Source: DATARR01 sp044868005 (GTDB lineage: Bacteria; Acidobacteriota; Thermoanaerobaculia; Multivoradales; UBA5704). From it: a stretch of DNA of 64,000 nt. The DNA lies in the NCBI GenBank assembly GCA_044868005.1, contig JBIOVX010000232.1:7834-71833 (forward strand). The letters run 5' to 3'. The translations under genes and the position numbers were made by a program. Of this stretch, positions 25,232 to 34,030 are shown piece after piece; the stretch's first letter is position 1, and every line of letters begins with the position of its first letter. The notes below the pieces were generated by a model, which was given only the letters and a program-made list of their open reading frames with translations, did not search any database and had not been told where the DNA came from.

Positions 25232-27063
25232 TGCCCGGCTTCAGGGATCTGGTCGGCCAGCCGGGGATCGAGCCGCACGGCGGTCACGAAGCTGCGGCGG
25301 GCCTCGTCCGTCCGTCCGGCGAGCCACTGCGCCCGTCCCAGGTTGAGATAACCCTCCGGCCGGGGCTCCAGGGCCAGCGCCTCTTCATAAGCCCGGATGG
25401 CGGCCTCGGGCCGGCCGAGGAAGAGGTATTGCGCGCCGCGCGCGATGGGAATGCCTACTTCGGCGGGCTGGAGCGGCTCGGCTCGGCGCAGGTCCGCTAG
25501 GTTCTTTTCCATGAGCCGCGGCGGCGCCTGGCCGCGGTCGGCGGCCATCATGCTGAGCAGCTCGACCCGGCGCAGCAGGCCGCTCGCCGTCCAGCGGCGA
25601 TGCCAGCGCGCCGTCTGGCCGGCGAGACCCAGGACGAGAAGGGCGAGCACGGGCCAGACGAGGAGGGATCCGTTGACGCTGACTCCTGGGTTCTGGGTCC
25701 TGGGTCCTGGGTCCTGGGGAAGGGGTCCAGGGCTTGACGCGCGGAACAACCAGCTCAGGAAGAGGAGGACGGGAAACGCCACCAGCGCCACATGGAACGG
25801 GAAGTTGGCGAGGGAGAGGACGGTCAGCGCCGCTACGCCGGAGCCGCCGAGAACCCGCTCCTCCGGCTCCATGCGGCGCAGCGCCCCGAGGACCACCCAG
25901 AGCATCCAGGCGACGGCGGCGAGGCCCGGCAGGCCCCACTCGGCCGCCGCCGTGAGGATCTCGTTGTGCGCGTTGGCGAAGACGGCCAGCGACGGGTCGG
26001 GGAAGAACTGCACGCCGTGATCGAGCAGGTCGAGCTTGGCGGGAACGAATTCCGGCAGGTAACCGCCATGGCCCACTCCGGTCAGCGGATGCCGCTCGAG
26101 CATCCAGACCGCGGCGCGCCAACCGTCGAGGCGGCCGGTGAGCACGGAGTTCCAGTCGCCGCTGACGGCCTGGCGCGCCTTCATGACGATGCGCTGGCGC
26201 AAAGGCGCGATCGCCGTCACCAGCACGACCGCCGCCAGGACACCGGCGGCGAGCACGGCGAGGACCCGGCGGCGCGGCGCCAGAGACCCCCAGAGCAGCA
26301 GGCTGCCCAAGGCGAGGGCCGCCACGGCGGCGAGCGTCTGGGTGATCAGGATGGCGTAGACCAGGATCACGAGCACGGCCGCCAGCCCCCACACCTCCCA
26401 CCGTCTCCAGAATTTCCCTTCCCGCAGACGACGCCGGAGCCCCGCCTGGGCGATGAGCGCCGGCAGCACCATGTAGGCGCTGAGGTCCCAGGGGTTCCCG
26501 GCCAGCGAGGTGGTGGCCATCCGCGTGCCGGCGGCGAGGCCGAAGAACTCCAGCGGCTGCCACAGGCCGTGGAACTGGACGATGCCGAGCAAGCCGAGCG
26601 CCGTCGCCGGCACGAGCAGGCCGCGCAACAGCCGGTCCAGCGTGGCGGGCGGCAGGGCGATACTCCACCCGATGAGACAGGCGGCGCCGATCCACAGGTC
26701 GATGAGACCGTCGCGGGCCTGGAGCGGATGGCGGGTGGTCGCGAGCCCCGCCGTCGCCACCAGGAGCGCCGGCAGGACGAGCCGCACGGCGGGCAGCCGC
26801 CAGAGGTCCGCCAGCCGCACCTTCTCCACCCGCTGCAACCCCCAGGCGAGGCAGACGAGCGAGGCAAGGGCGAACCATTCGCTGGCCATGAGCTTCGGTT
26901 CGCGGAAGTTCTCCTTCGCCACCCGGGCCAGCATGAACGGAGGCACCAGCACCAGCAGCCAGAGGAAGAAAGTGCCCAGCCGCAGCTCGGGCGGCGGCTT
27001 GGGTTTGCGGGTCTGGGGCGGAGCCGGAGACGGCCGGCGGGGCTTGCTGCGGGTGGCCTTCAC
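25228..27063 (-). CDS. O-antigen ligase/TPR membrane protein
   Basis: 611 residues from GTG 27063. A basic, proline-rich N-terminus precedes about twelve transmembrane segments; the periplasmic loop has TGVGHGGYLPEF and FANAHNEILTAAAEWGLPGL, the HN-x-x-L-x-x-x-x-E-x-G Wzy_C motif. After residue 500 a TPR region follows (GRPEAAIRAYEEALALEPRP, then LNLGRAQWLAGRTDEARRSF). Wzy_C proteins with TPR tails are known to attach glycans to proteins or polymerise them. A 7-bp repeat insertion is read in frame between membrane part and tail. It overlaps the S26-like gene by 4 bp. Confidence 0.85.
   Translation of the reverse strand: MKATRSKPRRPSPAPPQTRKPKPPPELRLGTFFLWLLVLVPPFMLARVAKENFREPKLMASEWFALASLVCLAWGLQRVEKVRLADLWRLPAVRLVLPALLVATAGLATTRHPLQARDGLIDLWIGAACLIGWSIALPPATLDRLLRGLLVPATALGLLGIVQFHGLWQPLEFFGLAAGTRMATTSLAGNPWDLSAYMVLPALIAQAGLRRRLREGKFWRRWEVWGLAAVLVILVYAILITQTLAAVAALALGSLLLWGSLAPRRRVLAVLAAGVLAAVVLVTAIAPLRQRIVMKARQAVSGDWNSVLTGRLDGWRAAVWMLERHPLTGVGHGGYLPEFVPAKLDLLDHGVQFFPDPSLAVFANAHNEILTAAAEWGLPGLAAVAWMLWVVLGALRRMEPEERVLGGSGVAALTVLSLANFPFHVALVAFPVLLFLSWLFRASSPGPLPQDPGPRTQNPGVSVNGSLLVWPVLALLVLGLAGQTARWHRRWTASGLLRRVELLSMMAADRGQAPPRLMEKNLADLRRAEPLQPAEVGIPIARGAQYLFLGRPEAAIRAYEEALALEPRPEGYLNLGRAQWLAGRTDEARRSFVTAVRLDPRLADQIPEAGQ
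25684..25718. repeat. Five 7-bp CCTGGGT repeats in the ligase/TPR gene
   Basis: On the plus strand CCTGGGT, TCTGGGT, CCTGGGT, CCTGGGT and CCTGGGG follow one another with no spacer; an inverted half (GGTCCAGGG) occurs ten bases later. In the minus-strand gene it encodes Gln-Asp-Pro-Gly-Pro-Arg-Thr-Gln-Asn-Pro-Gly in a linker after the last big membrane block. Seven is not a multiple of three, so copy-number change would shift the frame: a possible phase-variation site, although five perfect or near-perfect units is short for that. Confidence 0.6.
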
Positions 27064-27078
27064 GGCGCAGGAGTATAC

Positions 27079-28245
27079 CTACCTCTGCACCCGCACCCAG
27101 CTCATGCCGTAGCGTCCCAGCCGCAGCAGCAGATCGAACGGCCGGGCGAGCCGGCGGCCGAGATATCCGAGACGGCTGCGGGGCCGGCCGTAGATGGCGT
27201 CGATCTGTGCGTTGGAGAGGAAGATCGTGCTCAGCGCGCTGCGGGCGAGCCGCACAGCGGCCGGCCGGTCGCTCGGCTGCGGGCGGAAAAAACCGAGGCG
27301 CAACGACTTCTCGTACCCGGCATCGAGCCGTCCGGCGAGCATGTGGCGGAGCAGCGTCTCCTCGGGATCTTCCCAGCCGGCCTTGGGATCCTCGCCGGCC
27401 GCGAGCCGAGAGCAGAGCCGGCGCAGCGCCTCGGCCTCATCGGCGGGAACGTCCTGCGCCACCCAGGCGAGGGCGCGGTCGGTGAGCGTGCCGAGATCGA
27501 GGAGATCCGCCACCATCCTGAGCAGGGAGTAGGAGTACGGCCAATAGCCGTGCTGCGCGAGGCCGTGGACGACGGCGTGGGCCGCCTGCACCTCTGGAGC
27601 CGGCGCCGAGCAGCGGCCGGGGAAGCCCGGCAAGGGCAAGAGCAGGCCCTCGCTATCGAGATCCTCGTAGGTGGCCGAGGCGCCGCCCGCGACGCGGACT
27701 CCGGGCAGCAGGCGATGGACCTCCAGCGCTCCGCCCTCCGGATCCACGAGCGCCGGGAGCTGGTGCTCGTACTCGCAAGAATCCGCACCGCGGAAGCCCG
27801 CCGCCACCAACGCCCGCCAGAGATCGCCGGCCCGCTCCGCCGGCACCAGCGCATCGACGTCGCAGGCGTCCCGGCTTCCGGCCGCGAGCCGGCCCGTCGT
27901 TTCCAGAGCCGCGAACTTGAGGAAGACCACCGGCACGCCGAGGGGCGCCGCCTTGTCGGCGATCCGGCGCGCCGCCGCCATGAGCTGCATCCCGACGGCG
28001 GCCGCGGAGACCCGGTCGCGCGCCAGGCCCTCCGCCGTCTCCCTTCCCAGCTCGCGCACGAGCATCTCCCGTCCCTGGCGAGCCGCGATGCGCGCCGACA
28101 GCTCGAACCGCCGCGCCATCGCCATCGCCGCGGCCGGCTCGATTGCATCCGGAAACAAAGCTCCGATGGGGCCAAAGGCGCGCAGGAGCATCCAGCGCAC
28201 CTCGGGCGTGAGCTCCAGACGGGGCGGGTGGAAGCGGAGAGGCAT
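27079..28245 (-). CDS. Nucleotidyltransferase-fold protein (PF14907-like)
   Basis: 388 residues from ATG 28245. The central part has VVFLKFAALETTGRLAAGSR followed by DACDVDALVPAERAGDLWRA, the R-x-x-x-DxDxLV pattern of the uncharacterised nucleotidyltransferase family, then EYEHQLPALVDPEGGALEVH with the third acidic residue and family His. The flanks are helical. Members occur with HprK-related and PqqD genes and in glycan loci; the transferred nucleotide and acceptor are unknown. It is the first gene of the six-gene operon, 15 bp upstream of the ligase/TPR gene. Confidence 0.75.
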   Translation of the reverse strand: MPLRFHPPRLELTPEVRWMLLRAFGPIGALFPDAIEPAAAMAMARRFELSARIAARQGREMLVRELGRETAEGLARDRVSAAAVGMQLMAAARRIADKAAPLGVPVVFLKFAALETTGRLAAGSRDACDVDALVPAERAGDLWRALVAAGFRGADSCEYEHQLPALVDPEGGALEVHRLLPGVRVAGGASATYEDLDSEGLLLPLPGFPGRCSAPAPEVQAAHAVVHGLAQHGYWPYSYSLLRMVADLLDLGTLTDRALAWVAQDVPADEAEALRRLCSRLAAGEDPKAGWEDPEETLLRHMLAGRLDAGYEKSLRLGFFRPQPSDRPAAVRLARSALSTIFLSNAQIDAIYGRPRSRLGYLGRRLARPFDLLLRLGRYGMSWVRVQR

Positions 28246-28277
28246 GGGGAGAGGATACAAGAGCGATCGGCAGCGGC

Positions 28278-28916
28278 GTGGACCGGCGCAGCGTGCTACT
28301 CTCCCTCGCCGCCGTGTTTCTCCTGGTGAAGCCAACTGCGGAGCGGATCGAGCAGTTCCTCGCCGCCCAGCAACATCGCCCGTTCTCCTATCGCGAAGTC
28401 GGCTACTCGCGCCGGGGCGGTCCGCCGGGATACAAGGTGGACCACAACCGCGTGCGGCTCGGTGAAGGGCGCGCCACCTTCGCGCGCGCCGTGAACGCCA
28501 TGCGGAGCTGGAAGATGTTCGACCTCGGCTGGGTCGAAGCCTTTCCGGGCGCGGACGTCCCCAAGCCCGGCGCGGCCGTGGCGGTGCGCTGCCGGCACTT
28601 CGGCTTCTGGTCGCTGAACGCCTGCCGCATCGTCTACCTGGTGGACGACGAAGGCCCCATCGTGCGCTTCGGCTTCGCCTACGGCACGCTGCCGGACCAC
28701 GCCGAGCGCGGCGAGGAGCGCTTCACCGTCGAATGGCACCACGCGGACGGCTCCGTGTGGTACGACATCTACGCCTTCTCGCGACCGAACCATCCCATGG
28801 CGCGCCTCGCCTACCCACTCGCCCGCCTCCTGCAGAAGCGCTTCGTGTGGTCCTCCAAGCGGGCGATGGCCCGGGCCGCCGCGGCGCCGTTCCCCGTGCG
28901 CCCGGTGTCGTCGTAG
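28278..28916 (+). CDS. DUF1990 family protein
   Basis: 212 residues from GTG 28278, divergent from the nucleotidyltransferase gene by 32 bp. FSYREVGYSRRGG, YKVDHNRVRLGEG, WKMFDLGWVEAFPG, and GFAYGTLPDHAERGEERFTV are the DUF1990 (UPF0548) blocks. The N-terminus adds one hydrophobic stretch (RRSVLLSLAAVFLLV) that may anchor it. The family is a SRPBCC-like fold with unknown ligand, found in many actinobacteria and other soil bacteria. There is no evident relation to the neighbours. Confidence 0.82.
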   Translation: MDRRSVLLSLAAVFLLVKPTAERIEQFLAAQQHRPFSYREVGYSRRGGPPGYKVDHNRVRLGEGRATFARAVNAMRSWKMFDLGWVEAFPGADVPKPGAAVAVRCRHFGFWSLNACRIVYLVDDEGPIVRFGFAYGTLPDHAERGEERFTVEWHHADGSVWYDIYAFSRPNHPMARLAYPLARLLQKRFVWSSKRAMARAAAAPFPVRPVSS

Positions 28917-28943
28917 ATCGGACCGACCTACCCTTCGAGGCCC

Positions 28944-30626
28944 TTACGCCTCCACCGGCACCGCCCCCGCGCCGCGCTCCGTGCGCAGCTTCACCAACGC
29001 CGCCACGGCGAGGTACAGGGCGAGGACGATCAGCAGCGCCGCCGCGAGGGCGTTGAGCAGCTCGATGTCGAAGCCGTGGGTGGCCTGGAGGTTGGCCCAG
29101 GTCAGCTTGCCGAGCGCCCAGAGGGTGATCACCAGCACGAAGATCATCGGATAGAGGGTGAAGGCGATGCGCTTGCGGGCCTGGTGGAGCCACATGGTGA
29201 CGGAAAGCAGGGTCAGCGCCGCCAGGAGCTGGTTCGAAGCGCCGAAGAGAGTCCAGAACTTCTTCCACATCCCCTCGCCGGCGAAGGAGAGCAGCAGGGC
29301 CGGCACGATCACCGTCACCAGCGTCCCCACCCACGCTCCCAGCCGGCCACGCCACCCGAGCAGCTCCTGGAGGAGGTACCGCCCCAGCCGCGTCGACACG
29401 TCGATGGTGTCGAAGACGAAGGTCGAGAAGGCCATGGCGCCGAAGGTGACGGCGAAGGCGAGGTTCTTCTTGCCGATCAGCAGGGTGAGGAACTCGCCGA
29501 TGCCGTTGCCATAGATGGTGCCAGGCGCGAGGCCCTCGAGCTTGTCGGAGGTGACGATCATCACCGTCACCAGCGCGATCAGGGCCACGAACCCCTCGCA
29601 CAGCATGGCGCCGTAGCCTACCGGCTGGAGGTGCGACTCGCGGTCCACCTGCTTCGAGGTGGTGCCCGAGCAGACGAGGCCGTGGAACCCCGAGCAGGCG
29701 CCGCAGGCGATGGTGACGAAGAGGAAGGGGAAGAGCGCGCCGGTCATGCCTTCGGCGTGCCAGGTCTTGAAGGCCGGCTGCTGGATGGTGTAGCCGCCGA
29801 AGAAGACGCCGATCACCCCCAGGGCGAGCGCCGCGTAGAGCACGAAGCCGCCGAGGTAGCCGCGCGGCTGCAGCAGGGCCCACACGGGCACCACCGAGGC
29901 GACGGCGCAGTAGACGAGGATCAGCATGGCCCAGGTCTTGACGTCGAAGACCAGGAGCGTCGAGATGTAGGTGCCCACCCAGGCCATGGCGAACGCCGCC
30001 GGCACGAAGGTGACGGTCACCAGCCACAGCGGCGGCTTCCAGAGCTTCTGCACGATGCCCAGCACCACGGCGAGCAGCAGATAGAGGATGCTCGCCGCCG
30101 CCACCGCGCCGCCGGGATGGAAGCTGTGCACACCCGCCCGCAGCTCCTCGGTGCCCACCACGAAGCTGCTGGCCGTGATGTCGGCGAAGGCGGTGATGAC
30201 GTAGACGAGCGCGATCCAGATGAAGGCCATCATGGCGAGGCCGGCCTTGCGCCCCAGGTGCTCGCCGGTGATCTCGGCGATCGAGGTGGCGCCGTGCCGC
30301 ACCGAGGCGGTGAGGCTGGAGAAGTCGTGCACGGCGCCGATCAGCACCACGCCGAGGCCGATCCACAGCAGGCAGGGCAGCCAGCCGAAATACATGCAGG
30401 CGAGGATCGGCCCGGCGATGGGGCCGGCGGCGGCGATGGCCGAGAAGTGCTGGGCGAAGAGGTAGAAGGGGCGCGTGGGGACGAAATCGACCCCGTCGTT
30501 GAAACGGTGCGCCGGCGTCGTGCGGCCGTCGTCGAGCGCGAACTGCCGCGCCACCCAGCCGCCGTAGAGCCGGTAGCCGGCGACGAGCAGGACCAGGAAC
30601 CCCAGGGCGAGCAGAGCCAGACTCAT
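28944..30626 (-). CDS. cstA: CstA-family peptide/pyruvate transporter
   Basis: 560 residues with about 15 transmembrane segments. The CstA signature is evident: NDGVDFVPTRPFYLFAQHFS, AAAGPIAGPILACMYFGWLP, VHDFSSLTASVRHGATSIAE, and SGFHGLVCSGTTSKQVDRES. E. coli CstA and BtsT import pyruvate or peptides under carbon limitation; the shorter length here matches the CstA-like subgroup. A 13-bp gap separates it from the upstream amino-acid permease on the same strand, so the two form a nutrient-uptake unit. Confidence 0.92.
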   Translation of the reverse strand: MSLALLALGFLVLLVAGYRLYGGWVARQFALDDGRTTPAHRFNDGVDFVPTRPFYLFAQHFSAIAAAGPIAGPILACMYFGWLPCLLWIGLGVVLIGAVHDFSSLTASVRHGATSIAEITGEHLGRKAGLAMMAFIWIALVYVITAFADITASSFVVGTEELRAGVHSFHPGGAVAAASILYLLLAVVLGIVQKLWKPPLWLVTVTFVPAAFAMAWVGTYISTLLVFDVKTWAMLILVYCAVASVVPVWALLQPRGYLGGFVLYAALALGVIGVFFGGYTIQQPAFKTWHAEGMTGALFPFLFVTIACGACSGFHGLVCSGTTSKQVDRESHLQPVGYGAMLCEGFVALIALVTVMIVTSDKLEGLAPGTIYGNGIGEFLTLLIGKKNLAFAVTFGAMAFSTFVFDTIDVSTRLGRYLLQELLGWRGRLGAWVGTLVTVIVPALLLSFAGEGMWKKFWTLFGASNQLLAALTLLSVTMWLHQARKRIAFTLYPMIFVLVITLWALGKLTWANLQATHGFDIELLNALAAALLIVLALYLAVAALVKLRTERGAGAVPVEA

Positions 30627-30639
30627 CGAATACCTTCTC

Positions 30640-32385
30640 CTATGTGGCTGCCCCCGGGCGCCGCTGGGCGCCCCGTTCGAGCGCCACCCCGGCGATCCCC
30701 AGCACCAGGCCGACGACGATCAGGATCAGGCCGGCCAGGGCGCGCGTATGATCCGCCGCCGCCGCGTCGCCCGCCTGCGCCAGGAGCTCGCCGAGACCCG
30801 CGTGGTGCGGGATGGTGAACAACCCGACGGCGGTGAGCAGGAAGCCGAGCGAAGCCATCTTGAGCGGCCCGGAGGCGCGCTCCGACCGGCCCATCCGCCG
30901 GCCGATCAGGCTGCGGCTGTAACCGTAGGCGCTGTAGATGGCGAAGCCGAGTACCAGCCAGCCGATGAACCGCCACCACGACGCCGGCGGCAGGTAGAAC
31001 ATCAGGAACAGGCAGGAAGCCACTCCCAGCAGCGGCAGCAGGTACGGTCCGAAGGGCACCCGGAAAGGCCGCGGCCGGTTCGGGTCGGTGTAGCGCAGGA
31101 TGGGCACGCCGATGCACACCAGCACGAAGGCGAAGAGGGTGCCGATGTTGGTGAGGTCCACCATCTCGTCGATGCTGGCGAACGCCGCGACACCGCCCAC
31201 GAAGACGCCGGTGAGGATGGTGGTGACGTGCGGCGTGCGGTAGCGCGGGTGGACGCGGGCGAAGGACTTGGGGAGCAGGCCGTCGCGGGCCATGGAGAAG
31301 AAGATGCGCGGCTGGCCGAGCTGGAAGACGAGGAGCACGGCGGTGTGGGCGATCACCGAGCCGAGGGCCACGATGATGGTGGCCCAGTTCTGCTCCGGCG
31401 CCACGTGGTCGAGGGCCATGGTGAGGGGCTCGGCCTGCTCGGTCGCCAGACGCCGCACCAGCTCGCCATAAGGCAGGATGCCGGTGAACACCGCCGCCAC
31501 GCCGACGTAGAGCACGGTGCAGATGATCAGCGAGGCGATGATGCCGATCGGCAGGTTGCGCCCGGGGTTTTTCGTCTCCTCCGCCACCGTGGACACCGCG
31601 TCGAAGCCGATGTAGGCGAAGAAGACCACCGCCGCGCCGGTGAAGGTGCCGGCCCAGCCGTTGGGCTGGAAGGGGTGCCAGTTGGCCGCCATCTGCGACG
31701 GGCTGACGTACTTCAGGGCGATGACGACGAAGAAGAGGAGCACCAGGATCTTCACCATCACCATGCCGGCGTTGAAGCGCGCCGACTCGCGGATGCCGAG
31801 GACGAGGACGATGGTGATCAGGGCGACGATGAGGAAAGCCAGCAGGTTGAAGACGATGGGCACGCCGAAGAGGTGGGGCGCGTTCTCGTAGAGGCCGGGG
31901 ATCTTGGCCGCCGTGCGGTAGTCCGTGGCCAGCCACAGCGGGAAATGGATCCCCAGGTTTTCGAGCAGCGTACGGAAGTAGTTGGCCCAACTGATGGCCA
32001 CCGCGACGTTGCCCACCGCGTATTCGATGATGAGGTCCCAGCCGATGATCCAGGCCACCAGCTCGCCGAGCGTGGCATAGGAGTAGGTGTAGGCCGAGCC
32101 GGAGATGGGCACCAGGGCCGCGAACTCGGCGTAGCACAGGGCGGTGAAGGCGCAGACGACCGCCGTGATCACGAAGGAGAGCATCAGCGAGGGTCCCGCC
32201 CCGGGGCGCACGGCGTCGCCGGCCGCGGCGGTGCCGACGGTGGCGAAGATGCCGGCGCCGACGATGGCGCCGATCCCCAGCAGCGTCACCTGGAGCGCTC
32301 CCAGCTCGCGGCGCAGCGAGGTCCCGCTCTCCGCCGCCGCCATGATGTCGTCCAGCTTCTTGGTCTGGAAGATGCCTCGGAGCAA
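30640..32385 (-). CDS. APC-family cationic amino acid permease
   Basis: 581 residues with about 13-14 transmembrane segments. LRRELGALQVTLLGIGAIVG starts the APC core, followed by GAGIFATVGTAAAGDAVRPG; ISGSAYTYSYATLGELVAWI and FFAYIGFDAVSTVAEETKNP are the TM3 and TM6 signatures of cationic amino acid transporters (CAT/YfnA type). Substrate could be Arg, Lys or other amino acids. Divergent from the symporter gene at 32510, it shares a 124-bp intergenic region with it. Confidence 0.9.
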   Translation of the reverse strand: MLRGIFQTKKLDDIMAAAESGTSLRRELGALQVTLLGIGAIVGAGIFATVGTAAAGDAVRPGAGPSLMLSFVITAVVCAFTALCYAEFAALVPISGSAYTYSYATLGELVAWIIGWDLIIEYAVGNVAVAISWANYFRTLLENLGIHFPLWLATDYRTAAKIPGLYENAPHLFGVPIVFNLLAFLIVALITIVLVLGIRESARFNAGMVMVKILVLLFFVVIALKYVSPSQMAANWHPFQPNGWAGTFTGAAVVFFAYIGFDAVSTVAEETKNPGRNLPIGIIASLIICTVLYVGVAAVFTGILPYGELVRRLATEQAEPLTMALDHVAPEQNWATIIVALGSVIAHTAVLLVFQLGQPRIFFSMARDGLLPKSFARVHPRYRTPHVTTILTGVFVGGVAAFASIDEMVDLTNIGTLFAFVLVCIGVPILRYTDPNRPRPFRVPFGPYLLPLLGVASCLFLMFYLPPASWWRFIGWLVLGFAIYSAYGYSRSLIGRRMGRSERASGPLKMASLGFLLTAVGLFTIPHHAGLGELLAQAGDAAAADHTRALAGLILIVVGLVLGIAGVALERGAQRRPGAAT

Positions 32386-32509
32386 GCAGGGCCTCCCGTT
32401 CTATGGGTGTGAAAGTGCGGGCGGAGTCTGACATGGCGGGGGGGAGGGGTCAACGGCAAGCCCCCTCTAGAATCCGCACCCGTTTTCCTCTAGGATTTCG
32501 CCCCACCTC

Positions 32510-33835
32510 ATGGCCAGGAAATTGCCGCTACACACGAAAATTCTGATCGGCGGGCTTCTCGGAGTCGCCGGGGGAATCCTCGCCCACTTCATCCTGGGCG
32601 ACGACGATCCCGGTCTCACCTCCTTCATCCAGTGGGTCACCCTGCCGATCGGCCAGATCTTCCTGCGCCTGCTCTTCATGCTGGTGATCCCGCTGATCTT
32701 CTCGGCCCTGGTGCTGGGAGTGGCCGGCATGGGCGATCCGCGCCACCTGGGGCGGGTCGGCTTCAAGGCCCTCGCCTATACCGTGGTGGTGTCGGCCATC
32801 GCCGTGCTCCTCGGCGTGACGCTGGTCAACGTCTTCCGGCCGGGCGAGGGGCTCTCCCCCGAGCTCAAGCAGCGGCTCGCCGCGAGCGCGCTGCAGAAGA
32901 CGGCGGCGCCCGCCGCGGCACCGGCAGCTCCGGGGGCGGCGCCAGCGGCCCCCGCAGCCGACCGGAGCCCCATCGATCTCCTCGTCGAGATCGTGCCGCG
33001 CAATCCCATCAAGGCCGCCGCCGACGGCGACTTCCTGGGCGTCATGTTCTTCTCGCTGATGGTCGGCCTGGGGCTGGCCCTCACCCGCACGCCCGCCGCC
33101 CAGCGCTTCCAGGAGGCCGTCGAAGGGCTGCTCGACGTCAGCATGCGGCTCATCGACATGGTGATCGCCTTCGCCCCGATCGGCGTGGCGGCGCTGCTCT
33201 TCAATCTCACCGCCCAGCTCGGCTACGAGGTGCTGGGGCAGCTCGCCCGCTACGTCGGCGTCGTGCTGCTGGCCCTCGCCATCCACCAGTTCGTCATCTA
33301 CTCGCTGGCGGTGAAGCTGCTGGGAGGGGTGAGCCCGTGGGCCTTCTTCCGCGGCATCCAGGAGGCCATGGTCACCGCCTTCTCCACCTCGTCGAGCAAC
33401 GCGACCCTGCCCACCGCGCTGCGGGTGGCGGAGGAGGAGCTGCACCTGCCGCCGAACGTCAGCCGCTTCGTGCTGACCATCGGCGCCACCATGAACCAGA
33501 ACGGCACGGCGCTGTTCGAGGGCGTCACCGTGCTCTTCCTCGCCCAGTTCTACGGCGTGCATCTCAGCTTGACGCAGCAACTGACGGTGGTCGTCATCTG
33601 TATCCTGGGCGGCGTCGGCACCGCCGGCGTGCCCGCGGGCTCGATCCCCGTGGTAGCGATGATCCTGGGGCTGGTGGGGATTCCCGCCGAGGGCATCGGT
33701 CTCATCCTCGGCGTCGACCGCTTCCTGGACATGTGCCGGACGACGTTGAACGTCACCGGCGATCTGGCGGCGGCGGTGGTGGTCTCACGCGGCGAGGTGG
33801 AGGCCCTGCCTGCGGCCGCCGCAGTCGAGGCGTAG
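32510..33835 (+). CDS. DAACS-family dicarboxylate/amino acid:cation symporter
   Basis: 441 residues. The glutamate transporter fold is clear: LPLHTKILIGGLLGVAGG, LFMLVIPLIFSALVLGVAGM, the Ser-rich hairpin AFSTSSSNATLPTALRVAEE, TIGATMNQNGTALFEGVTVL (TM7 NMDGT-type motif as NQNGT), and ILGVDRFLDMCRTTLNVTGD (TM8 substrate contacts). A low-complexity Ala/Pro segment (about 125-150) sits in the TM3-4 loop. Asp in VDRFLDMCRTTLN suggests dicarboxylate or acidic/neutral amino acid use. It lies beside two other uptake systems. Confidence 0.93.
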   Translation: MARKLPLHTKILIGGLLGVAGGILAHFILGDDDPGLTSFIQWVTLPIGQIFLRLLFMLVIPLIFSALVLGVAGMGDPRHLGRVGFKALAYTVVVSAIAVLLGVTLVNVFRPGEGLSPELKQRLAASALQKTAAPAAAPAAPGAAPAAPAADRSPIDLLVEIVPRNPIKAAADGDFLGVMFFSLMVGLGLALTRTPAAQRFQEAVEGLLDVSMRLIDMVIAFAPIGVAALLFNLTAQLGYEVLGQLARYVGVVLLALAIHQFVIYSLAVKLLGGVSPWAFFRGIQEAMVTAFSTSSSNATLPTALRVAEEELHLPPNVSRFVLTIGATMNQNGTALFEGVTVLFLAQFYGVHLSLTQQLTVVVICILGGVGTAGVPAGSIPVVAMILGLVGIPAEGIGLILGVDRFLDMCRTTLNVTGDLAAAVVVSRGEVEALPAAAAVEA

Positions 33836-34030
33836 AGGAAAACCCCGGAGGGTCCGGCGTTCAAGGCCTTTCCGGGCGGTGCTGGAAACGGTATAACTGT
33901 TGCATCGACGCCCTTGAAGGGAGGGGTGTCGCGGGATTGAGAGGCCCCGCAAAACCCTCCTTTCGATCGCACCGAGTTTTCCGGGAACTCTTTTTGAGCT
34001 CCCCCCTTCTAATGAGGTGGTGAGGTGACT

